From: Microstegium vimineum
Taxonomy: Eukaryota > Streptophyta > Magnoliopsida > Poales > Poaceae
DNA length: 64,000 nt
Direction: 5' to 3'
NCBI GenBank assembly: GCA_022036555.1
Contig: CM039119.1
Coordinates: 24,438,979-24,502,978, forward strand
In this document: in pieces, positions 34,420 through 44,715 of the stretch
Position numbering within the stretch: the first letter of the stretch is position 1
Layout: each line of letters starts with the position of its first letter
Position numbers and translations under genes: made by a program
Notes under the pieces: generated by a model
The model's input: the letters and a program-made list of their open reading frames with translations, nothing else
What the model was told of the DNA's origin: nothing
The model's database searches: none

Positions 34420-35746
34420 ATTTCAACTGGAATGCTGTAACGAGGGATTTTTAGGGTAGAAACGACGTAGTTGTTGTATGTTCCAAGCGTTGGTGAAGAC
34501 CTTGCCGGCGAAGGTTTTGAGTCGGTAGGCTCCTGGCCTTACCACTTCGTGGACAATGTAGGGTCCTTCCTAGGGTGATGTGAGCTTACGTCGTTCCTTG
34601 TTTCTTTGGATTCTTCGGAGTACTAAATTCCCTGGCTGGAAGTCCCTTGGTCGGACACGTCGATCGTGGTATCGCCATAGCGCCTGTTGGTACTTGGCCG
34701 AATGTAGGAGGGCGGCATCCCTGGCTTCGTTGACCTGATCTATGGCATCTTCCAGGAAGGTTTCTTCCTTCTTAGGGTCGTAAACCTCCACCCTAGGGGA
34801 CCTGTACTCGAGGTCGGTGGGTAAGACGGCCTCCGAGCCGTAGACCAGAAAGAATGGCGAAAAGCCGGTGGCTCTGCTTCGTGTCGTTCTGAGACTCCAC
34901 AGAATAGAAGGGAGCTCCTGGAGCCATTTTTTGCCGTATTTATTCAGCCGATCGAAAATTCTCGCCTTGATCCCTTGTAGGATGAGCCCGTTGGTGCGTT
35001 CCACCTACCCGTTAGATTCCGGGTGCGCGACGAAGGCCCAATCAACCCGTATGTGGTGCTCGTCGCACCATTCTAGGAACTCTCCTATCGTGAAGTTTGT
35101 TCCATTATCGGTGATGATGGAATTGGGCACTCCGAAGCGAGGAATGATGTTGGTGAAGAAACTAACGGTTTCCTCTACCCTAATGTTAGTGATGGGGTGC
35201 AACTCAGTCCATTTGGTGAACTTGTCTATGGCGACCACCAGGTGGGTGTAGCCCCCGGGTGCTTTCTCAAATTTACCAACCATGTCGAGCCCCCAAACTG
35301 CGAACGGCCACGTAAGGGGGATGGTTTGGAGTGCCTGAGCGGGCATGTGGATCTGCCTGACAAAGAATTGGCAACCCTCACAGGCGCGAACCAAAGCTTG
35401 GGCGTCGGCCAAAGGCGTCGGTTAGTAGAAGCCTTGTTGGAAAGTGTTCCCTACAAGGGTTTTAGATCCCGCGTGATGTCCGTAGGCCCCCTGATGGATG
35501 TCCCATAACAGTTCTTTCCCCTAATCGGTTGGGATGCAACATAGTAGGACGCCGGCTGCGCTTCGCCTGTAAAGCTCACTGTCGACGAGGACGAACGCCT
35601 TGGCTCGCCTGGCGAGCCGTTTAGCCTCCACCTAGTCCACGGGGAGCTTGCCCTTGGCCAGGCAATCTATGTATGGTCGCCTCCAGTCCCTCTCTTCTGA
35701 CGTCGACTCCTCCCGCTCTATGTTCATTGCTTCAGCGGGTCCGTCA
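34420..35746 (-). pseudogene. Integrase of element A, broken
   Basis: Minus-strand order: zinc-binding part (about 35540-35370; H-H side near YGHHAG, C-C side RACEGCQFF), catalytic core (WGLDMVGKFEK and IITDNGTNF give the two Asp; Glu in VERTNG), then the C-terminal part (SPFFLVYGSEAVLPTD, AWNIQQLRRFYP) ending near 34420. The core is split by a TAG directly before VERTNG, and a second TAG replaces the Trp of a PWEGPY-like run near 34573. Both fit C-to-T changes (CAG to TAG, TGG to TAG). It inserts element DNA into the genome. Confidence 0.85.
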
Positions 35747-37526
35747 TCACCTGCGGTCGAGGCCTCGAGGTCTCTGGAGAGCTGGCGCTGGAGGATTCTG
35801 TTTCTCCGGTGTTGATAGATGGCTTCGACTGATCACTTGCAAACACCCCGGGAGGCGCGGGCCATACGCGATCATACGCGAGTCAACGCAGTTGGATTGC
35901 TTCATGACCTGGTTGACTACCAGCTGGGAGTCTCCGCGAGCGTCGAGCCGCCTTATCCCTAGATCGATAGCAATCCGTAGTCCGCTAAGCAAGGCTTCGT
36001 ACTTCGCCTCGTTGTTGGACACCAGGAATAGTAGACGTACCTTGTACCTCATCTTCACCTCGCGGGGTGACGTCAAGACGATAACGGCGCCTGCGCCGGT
36101 CTTCATGAGGGAGCCATCAAAGTACAAAGTCCAATACTCCTGCTCGACAGCTGGAGTAGGGAGGGTTGCATCCGTCCATTCTGTGATGAAGTCAGACAGG
36201 ACCTGTGACTTGATGGCGCTTCGCGGGGTGTAGGTAATATGTTTATCCATCAGCTCCAGTGCCCATTTGGCGATACGATGGGTGGCATCCCTATTCAAGA
36301 TGACCTCTCCCAACGGCGCATTGCTTACGACTATGATTTCGTGTGACCCAAAGTAATGTAGCAACTTTCTTTTAGTCATGACCACTGCATATACCAATTT
36401 CTGCAGATGGGAATACCGGGTTTTTGAGTCGCTCAACACTTCGCTAACGAAATAGACAGGTCTCTGTACTTTGAGCGCGTGCCCTTCTTCTTCTCTTTCC
36501 ACGACTAGGACCGTGCTCACCACCTGCCTCGTGGTGGAGATGTACAACAGGAGTTTTTCCTCTCTGTCGAGCGAGACTAGGACAGGCGCATTTGACAACA
36601 GCTGCTTGATGTGGTCGAGGGCCGCCTGGGCCTCGGGTGTCCATGCGAATCGCTCGGATTTCTTCAGAAGCTTGTAAAGAGGCAGGCTTCTTTCGCTGAG
36701 GTGCGAGATGAACCGGCTGAGCGACGCGAGACAACCTGTGACCCTTTGTACCCCTTTCACATTATGGATCGGCCCCATTTTTTTGATGGCGGTGATTTTC
36801 TCAGGGTTAGCCTCAATCCCCCTTTTAGAGACAACGAATCCCAGGAGCATGCCTTTAGGGACTCCGAAGAAAATCACCGAAGACTCCGAAGACGCACTTC
36901 TCGGGGTTAAGCTTGATGTTGTTCTTCTTTAGCTTCACGAATGTGAGGGCGAGGTCTGCCACGAGTTCGCTAGTGTGTTTGGACTTGACGACGATGTCGT
37001 CCACGTAAACTTCAACGGTCTTACTCACAAGGTCGTCGAAGCACCGGATCATGGTCCGCTGAAAAGTTGCCCCAGCATTCTGGAGCCCGAAAGGCATGGT
37101 GACATAGCAGAAGGACCTGAACGGGGTGATGAACGACGTCGCGAGCTGGTCCGGCTCATTCATTTTGATTTGATGGTATTCAGAGTACGCGTCGAGGAAA
37201 CAGAGGAGTTCGCACCCCGATGTCGCGTCAACTATTTGATCTATACGGGGCAGCGGGTATGGGTCCTTTGGACAGACCTTGTTGAGACTTGTGTAGTCAA
37301 CACACATTCTCGATTTCCCATTCTTCTTTCATACCAGTACAGGATTGGCAAGCCACTCAGGGTGGTGCACTTCTTTGATGAAACCTACAATGAGGAGCTT
37401 TTTGATCTCGTCTCCGATCACAGCGCGTTTTTCTTCGTCGAAGCGACGCAGCCGTGGTTTAACCGGTCTGGACCCCGGCTTGACATGCAGGAATTGCTCG
37501 GTGACATCCCTGGGGATGCCTGGCAT
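35747..37526 (-). pseudogene. RT, RNase H and second RNase H of element A, broken
   Basis: The RT begins with GSRPVKPRLRRFDEEK (37526), a stop near 37330, then MCVDYTSLNKVCPKDPYPLP, FLDAYSEYHQI and the active site VYVDDIVVKS. A local duplication of CCGAAGA-type words near 36865-36895 shifts the frame. The next frame (36877-35747) gives the thumb (GCLASLSRFISHLSER), RNase H (LLLYISTTRQVVSTVLVVER) and a second RNase H (WTLYFDGSLMKTGAG, NNEAKYEALLSGL, RGDSQLVVNQV). In the second RNase H the expected catalytic Glu (NNEAEYEAL in relatives) reads Lys. Confidence 0.86.
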
Positions 37527-37706
37527 ATCCGAGGGCCTCCATGCAAATACGTCGATGTTCGCACGGAGGTAGTCGACGAGCTCGCCTTCCTATTTGGCAG
37601 AGAGGGAGGAGCTGATGTGGACGGCCCTCTCCTCCCCGTCCCGGGTGTCGAGGACGACTGTTTTCGTAGCTTCCATGGGTTCGAACAAGCCAATCTTTTT
37701 GGTGTT

Positions 37707-40700
37707 CTAGGTGTCTTCCCGCGACGCGCTAGCCTCGGCTGCCATCTCAGCCGCGAGCTGCTTTGAGCCCACGAGCGCCAACGCGTACGTGCAACACTCG
37801 ACGTCGCACTCGTATGCGCGTCGGGGCGCCGCGCCTACCGTGATGACGCCCTTCAAACTTGGCATCTTTAGTATTAAGTAGGTATAGTTTGGGACTGCCA
37901 TGAACTTCGCGTAGCATGGTCGTCCGAGTATGGCATGGTAAGGCCCCCTGAACCCAATGACCTCGAACGTCAATATTTCCTTACGGAAATTGTTCGGCCC
38001 GCCGAAAGTGACGAGCAGATCAATCCAGCCAATGGGGTCCGCCTTCTTACCCGGGATTACTCCAAAAAATGGAGCCCCCGAGGGTCGCAGACGTGACCGC
38101 GGTATCCTCATCGCATCGAGGGTTTTAGCGTAAAGGATATTAAGTCCACTCCCGCCATCCATAAGGACTTTGGTGAGGTGCTTTGTGCCAACAATGGGAT
38201 CGACGACTAACGGATATCGGCCAGGGTACGGTACACATTCGGGATGATCGTTACGGTTAAAAGTAATAGGAGACTCTGACCACTTGAGGAAGGTGGGAAC
38301 AGCGGGGTTGGTTGCGTATACCTCTCGACGGGTGACTTTCTGCTGATGCTTGGAGCTGCACGACGCCGAGCCACCGAAGATCATCAGTGTCTTGTCTGCC
38401 GGGACGTAGTCATTGTCCTTTCCTCCGCCGTCTTCTCCCTCGTCCTCTTTCCTCTTCGCCCATCTCTTCTTCTTCGCACCGCCATCGAGGAACTTTTTCA
38501 TGAGGTTGCAGTCCTTGAGGAGATGTTTGACAGGGGTCGCATGGTTCGGACAGGTCCGTTCCAGCATTTTTTCGAAGTGGTCATTTGTCGGCCCGTCCTG
38601 TTGCCCCACGCGTTTCTCTGTCGCCGCGACGAGTGACGGGTCGTACCGTGGATGGTTGTGCCCCTTCTTGTGAGGGCGAGTCGAGGGTCCTTCGGCCTCC
38701 ACCTCATCATGCTTGCTCCGGCTAGTCGCGCCCTGGAACACAACGCCGACGGCCTCCTCGCTAGAGGCATGGTTTGTGGCGATGTCAAGTAGTTCCTTGG
38801 TCATCTTGGCTTATTACGCCCTAGTTTATGGACTAGGGACTCACAAGTCGTCCCTGATAGGAATGCGGTAACCACGTCGCCGTCGGCTATGTCTGGGAGC
38901 TCGTTGCACTGTTGAGAGAAGCGACGAATGTATTCGTGAAGGGTTTTACGTCGCTTTTTCTTGCAGTTCTTGAGATCCCAGGAGTTTCCGGGCCGGACGT
39001 ACGTTCCCTGAAAGTTCCCAACAAAGGACTCCTTTAGGTCCGCCCAGTTTCGGATCTTTCCTTTTGGGAGGTGCTCCAGCCACACTCGCGCCGTATCAGA
39101 GAGGTAGAGAGGCAAATGACGAATTATGAAATTCTCATTGTTCGCTCCGCACGCCTCACAGGTGAACTGATAGTCCTCTAGCCAGAGGCCAGGGTTTGTG
39201 AGCCCCGTGTACTTCTGGATGTAGGTCGGCGGTCGGAACCGCAATGGGACCCGCGCGGCGTGTATGCGCGACGACAAACAGTGTGGTCCAGTGGGCTTCG
39301 GGCTGGAGTCTTGGTCCTCGTCAGGGTAATGTCACCCGCCCCTTCGTGGGTGTCGTTCACGCCATCTGCTATCGCCGTCGCTGTCACTTTGCCCGCGGTC
39401 GTCATCTCTGAAATGCGCACCGTGGCCGGGGCATCGCCTAGCCGGCTCCTAATCCCTTGCGGGGGTTGGCCTTGGCCTCTGGCGAACAGAGTTTTCCAGC
39501 AGCGGCGTGTTTTGTACGCTGGAGAGAGCCCCGGCTCTCTCTCGTGCCGAACTCTTTGCTTGTTGAGCTGCCGCGCGATCCAGAAGGACATGTAGCTCCC
39601 CTCTAAGCTTCTTTTCCTCGGGCGTCGTGGGCTCCGGAAACTGTCGCATGGGCATGGCAGCGAAAGCTATGTTTTGCTGCGCCCTTGGAAAAGTCGGCGG
39701 TGACCCGTCGTCCTCGGCTATACGGCGTGGCACCTCGCGAGCTCGGGCTAGGGGGCCGGCCGCCGAGCGAGGGTTTAGTTGTTCCTCGAGGAGGGCACGC
39801 TCGTCGTCTATCTGCTGGCGGGCATCGTCGAGCTCGCCCTGCTGAGCGCGCATGGCGTCGAGGTTGACGTGCGGCAGAGTGTGGGCCTCCGGGTTCTCAG
39901 GGAGGATTTCGTTGCCATCCTCGTCGAGTTCGTGCATGGCCCCTTCGGGGGTGGAATCCCTTCCGTCGCACATGAAGCATTCCCGTGAGGGGCCCTCGCT
40001 GCCTTCGTGGGCGATGCGTTCCATCCCCGTACTGTCAGAGATGGAGAGAGTCAGGTCTTCCTCGGTTAGGAGGTCGTAGAATGATTCGATAGTTCCCACG
40101 AACTCGTCGTCCATGGTGTCGATCATCTTTAGAGTGATGAGCCACTCAAGGATGGATGCGGCGCTTACGAGACCGAACGGGTACATGACTGGGACACCTT
40201 TCTCCAACGACATGCCTCCTTCGATTTGGATGGCCGCGTCTACGTGAGAGAGTGTCTGTCTCAGCGCACGACTCGGAGATGGTCGTGGCGTTGTGCAGCC
40301 CTTGGCACGCCGGCGTGGCCTATGTCTGCGAAGGAGCGGGTGGTCGCTGTCTTTGGAGGACTGCTCGTCCGGGGCATAGTACGTCATCCATCCCGCGGCA
40401 GGTTTCCTCCCCGTGCCGTGGTTGGGGAAGGGATTGTCGGCGCACTCCTCGGTGTCCTGGTGGACCTCCTCCATCGTGGTGACGGCTCCAAGGCAACTGT
40501 CGTCCGTTGGCGTTTCGTCGCCGTCAGAGCTGGGGTCCGAGTCTAGGAGGTAGTCATACTGGGAGTGCACGAAACGCAACACGACGTGCTCAGCCTCGCA
40601 ATCAATTTCGCGGCCGTCGTCGTCAGAGTCCCCCACACCGCTCATGAACCTCTCGAGCGGGCGGAGCCCTCTGTTGTCGTCCCGGGAGTTTATTCCCCAA

Positions 40701-40920
40701 GTCCGGTGAGGTTGGCTCTGGGGCCTCGCGGCCTAAAGGTCTCAACCGGTGCATCCCCATGTAGAGCCGGGGGGCCCTTGTCCAAACGGGTCATTGTGTC
40801 GATGACCTGGTTCGACGAAGGCAGCACGCGGGTGAGGGTCCCATCCGGGGAGCAGGCGAACTCCAGGCTACCAAAGCGGATGAAGGAGAGCCCAGGGTTG
40901 TCGGAGTTGTGGGAGGCCAT
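37707..40920 (-). pseudogene. gag and protease of element A, broken
   Basis: Gag opens at about 40920 (MASHNSDNPGLSFIRF) 30 bp from the PBS, with a stop and a frame change near 40690. An acidic N-terminal half follows (40645-39449). The capsid domain is at 39277-38801 (YTGLTNPGLWLEDYQFTCEA, HLPLYLSDTARVWLEHLP, FSQQCNELPDIADGDVVTAF). A knuckle-like CPNHATPVKHLLKDC is near 38550. The protease has VLMDGGSGLNILY (about 38140) and GPYHAILGRPCYAKFM. Frame breaks near 39290 and 38800 separate the pieces. Length and order are normal for a Tat element. Confidence 0.85.
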
Positions 40921-40950
40921 TCGAAACCACTAAAACGTCGTGACACGCGA

Positions 40951-40970
40951 TGCCCCCACCTGGCGCGCCA
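40951..40970 (-). other. Primer binding site of element A
   Basis: The minus strand reads TGGCGCGCCAGGTGGGGG, two bases inside the 5' LTR. It contains a palindromic GGCGCGCC core. Confidence 0.8.
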
Positions 40971-40972
40971 AC

Positions 40973-42267
40973 TGTCGGTGTTTAGAAACTACCAACGAGT
41001 AAATTTGTATGCGTGTCGGGTTCCGAATGGTGAGACAAAGAGAAAAGAGGATTATACTGGTTTGGGCAAGAAATCCCTATGTCCAGTGTGTAGCTGCTCG
41101 TGTTCCTTTTCTCTGCTTGGAGGGGATTACAAGCTGGTCGAGAGAGGGGGTATGAACCCAAGTCTCTGAGTGTGTCGGTGAGTGAGTGTGTTCTAGCTCT
41201 ATTGCTTTGTTGTTCGATGTCCGTCGTCGCCCCCCTCGGCCTCCTTTTATAGTAGCAAGGAGCTCAAGGGAGTTACAAGTGTGTGCCACAGGGAATCTAC
41301 ATAGGAGACGGTGCCTTATCCTTGCCTTCTCCCAGAAGGATGAGGAGTACTCATAATACTATATTCCTATTGTCCATGTACTTGGTCGGAGACTAGGTGT
41401 CGTGTCGTCCCCTCGCCGCACCGCTGGAGAATACGGGGGGGGGGAGTCCGGTTAATCCCATAGTAGGATAGAGGCATGGTTGCCTGTTGTTCCGTCGGCT
41501 GCTACAACGTTGTACCTTCCTCCAATTCTTTTTGTGTACGGCGAGATTCCTCCACGCTTGGCCAATGGACTCCGTTATTTAGAGGGGCCCCCTGTACCCA
41601 TCGTACCTTCGTTCGATGAGCTCTTGTAGGGTCTGGGGATGTGTGAGGCTGACTCCGCTTCGCGAGAGGCATGATTCCTACCTGTCCAGGAGCCATGCTT
41701 CGTCTTGTCCCGATTGGGGAACTTGACATGTCTTCGTCCGGGTAGGAGCCGGGGTGTTATCCTGAGCCCCGGATTATATGGGGCGTACGATTCTACGTGG
41801 TTTTGTACCTCTGTTCTTATCTTATAGAGTGCGTCGTCGACAGCTAAGGACTAGTGGCCCCCTCCCTTCGGATAGGGGTAAAGAGGTCTTTCCTTTACTG
41901 TTGTTACGCCTCCTGGAACCAATGGCCTCACTGGGAAGACCCAGATTGGTTCAAGCTAGAGAGTGCCGACGTGGATGGAGATATGGGCACATCTTCCCTA
42001 GGACATCGGGCGAGGCGGAGTCATATCTGCCCAAGGCACGTCTTCCTAGGGCACGTATGCCAGGGCACATCTGCCTTCTTGGGCCGACTGGATGGTGACC
42101 CCCGTGACTGTCGTCCTGTGGGCCGATGGGGCCGTGTTGATTCGGCCCGTGACTGTCATCCTGTGGGCCGATGGGCCGTGTTGATTCGGCTCTGATGGGC
42201 TTCTTTCTTCCTCTCGGATGGTTGTTGATTATTTTTGAAAGTTTACCGTTAAATTAGGTATCTGACA
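40973..42267 (-). repeat. 5' LTR of element A (1295 bp)
   Basis: Pairs with 4031-5278. It carries a 45-bp tandem duplication (42103-42147 and 42148-42192) that is missing in the other LTR, so it arose after insertion. The minus strand has the TATAAAAGG promoter box near 41244. It is followed by AGAAT (42268-42272), the right target duplication. Confidence 0.9.
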
Positions 42268-42272
42268 AGAAT

Positions 42273-42409
42273 AGTCCCTGGAAAATAATAGAATACCAAA
42301 ACTCATGAAAATTGTTAGATGAAACCCTATACTTTTCTATTTTTCATATGGTTGATCCAATTTTCATGTTTATAATTATATTAAATGTTGACGTTAACGA
42401 CCGTCAACA
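42273..42409 (-). repeat. X-family LTR copy 1, right end
   Basis: Resumes the LTR split at 4030. It resembles 63375-63498 (ACCAAAACTC, AAACCCTAT, then the end CCGTCAACA). It is followed by AGCTCCC, the start of the polypurine complement also found after copy 2 (AGCTCCCCCAAGCTT). This shows it is a 3' LTR of a minus-strand element whose interior was then cut by element E. Confidence 0.65.
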
Positions 42410-43126
42410 AGCTCCCTATCACACCCGGTTTTAAAGACAAAACCAGATACACACTATATGTGAGCCCAGGAAGTCAAATCTCACATATAGCCACAAATAA
42501 ATGCAATATCAAAAGACAATACTTATTACATAATGTATTAGATCAAGATAACAACCTTAGAAAGTAAACAACGGAAGAACAACTCCGATCTTCAGGTGAA
42601 GACTCCAACACCACAGGGACGACTGACTGGTTGATCACAATCTATCTTCTCCAAACTCTTGCAATCTGGTACCCATCCCGGATTTTTATCCAAGTATAGA
42701 AAAGTAAAGCAAGCGTGAGCACATATCGTACTTAGCAATATAACATGGGAATCATGAGGCTCAAAAAGGATAGACACGAGTTTAACTGCATTAGCTTTTA
42801 ATAAGTCATTGTTTTAGCAGTTGAGACATAAGCCCAAATAACCACATGATCAAGTGAACAAGATATAATGCTTATATGAACAAGTAACAATAATTTATAA
42901 TGAATAACAACTGATGAACTATGACATAAGGACATCACATAGTAAGGAGACCAAGTCGCTCTTGACCGTGAGCACGGCTGATATATCAGTTTATAACACT
43001 CTACAGAGGTCGTACATCTTTACCCATAAGTCGTGATCCCCATATGCCATCACCTCTACCAAGGAAGTGGGGTAGGGTACACTACGAGACCGTTCACAGG
43101 TTCCACTAACACTATAACACGACATA

Positions 43127-43390
43127 CATTTGCTGACACATTTTAATGTGGGCAAAGCGTACCTTTGCCTACAGATAGTCTCCCACTAAAGGTTTTCCCG
43201 ACAATTTAGAAACAGCCGCGTTAGAAGCAGTCGGAGAAAGTTTTGTCGACAGTTAAAAGAATGGCCGACACTTTTGGTGTAGCCAAATGGTATACCTTTG
43301 CCGACAGTTGGTACCTTTGCCGACAGTTAAACCTACACCGACAGTTAAGACTTTTGCCGACACTTTATATGTTGGCGAAGCCATTTCCAA
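43127..43390. repeat. CACTA-like subterminal repeat fragment
   Basis: TTGCCGACA-type words recur (near 43129, 43195, 43244, 43262, 43297, 43315, 43338, 43353) with TTAA or TTT spacers. Such arrays are typical of the ends of grass CACTA elements. I could not find CACTA termini or a 3-bp duplication, so this may be a deletion derivative or another MITE. Confidence 0.4.
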
Positions 43391-44715
43391 GGCATTTTAT
43401 GAAACATGCCCTCGTTAGCAACTAAACTGTTCATAAAGAAGGAATCACATTGAGAAAATCCACTTGATTTTATAGAAATAATATATTAGAACTTTCCTAC
43501 ATACATCAACTAGATTATGGTAGCACTGTTTTTCTCAGGGTAATCCACTTACAGAAACATCCCTACGAGTGAGAACATAGGTGTGAGTTCTTGATGTTCC
43601 ACCTATAGTCCACGTTGCTAAAAAGTCATCTATTATCGTTATTGCATATATCATTAGTCGAGTTATAAGATCATGGTTATTCTTTATGAGCACTAGCTTT
43701 GATCTACTCAATGCAATCTTCCCACGGTGTCAAGGCACAAGGTAACAAGTATCTAGGAAGTCCTTAGGGGAGCCAAGGTAGACACATGCATATAATTTAA
43801 GAGACATTAAAGTGTATAGGTAACAAGGAAGATCCCATGCTATACTTACCTTTCACTTAGATCCTTCTTCTGTTGACTCGTAGCTCCAAAAGATTCTTCT
43901 TCTTGATCACCACACAAAACTCGTCGACTGGACACGATCATAGAGCACCACACAAACATCCACGCAATCATATACAAGCAAACATGAACAATGATGAGAA
44001 CAGTACACCAGCAGTGATAAAACAAATTAAAAGGTTTATAAAATGGAACTATGTGTTGCTAAGATCACATCGACGTTTGAACACGCTAATCAGAGCTACG
44101 GTGCAAAAGATACATCTACCGAAAGATTTACTTTATAAAAGAAATAGAAAGCTATGGGCTTTGCTTGTTTTAATTATTATAAATCATGAATACGATACTT
44201 CCGATAAATATATTAATTGAGTTAATTCCAACTATTATTGATTTAGGAAACAAAGTAAAACTAATCATATAATTGACCAAGGTGAAAAAGGCCTAAGTTA
44301 CTTTTAATTAGAAAACCATTGCATATTGATTAATAGAATTATCATTTTATTTGGAAGCACAAAACATGTTAAATAAAGTTACGAAGATTTTGTCATTACG
44401 ATTCCAACGTAACTTAAACGGGTCGTAACTTAAACGGGTCGACACAGAGCTATGGTTTATCGATTTTTGAAACATAGAAAACATTAACCATTTATTATTT
44501 TATAAACAACACTGAAATATTTTATCAAATTTATTTTAGTTCTAAAAATGTTATTTATGATATTTAGAAAGAATATTTATAATTAAGGTTGAAAACAAAT
44601 TGGTACACGGAGTAAGGTTTAGTGCTGGAAGGATACAGCCAACTAATCTAGGCCGTCATAGATCCATCCGTGGATGCCTCAGGTTGATAGCCAGTACATG
44701 TGTATTTCCATTGTA

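Larger units (their letters stand above)
4031..42267 (-). mobile_element. Element A: Tat-type Ty3/gypsy retrotransposon, host of the nest
   Basis: Two LTRs (4031-5278 and 40973-42267) and the AGAAT duplication bound one minus-strand element. Without element B it is about 13.1 kb. Order on the minus strand: 5' LTR, PBS, gag (from about 40920), protease, RT, RNase H, a second (archaeal-type) RNase H, integrase (ending about 34420), a 3' zone with plus-strand genes (31383-34232), element B at about 30972, then the 3' LTR. The second RNase H is the hallmark of the Tat lineage. By eye the LTRs differ at about 6% of sites plus indels. All the polyprotein reading frames are broken. Confidence 0.88.
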
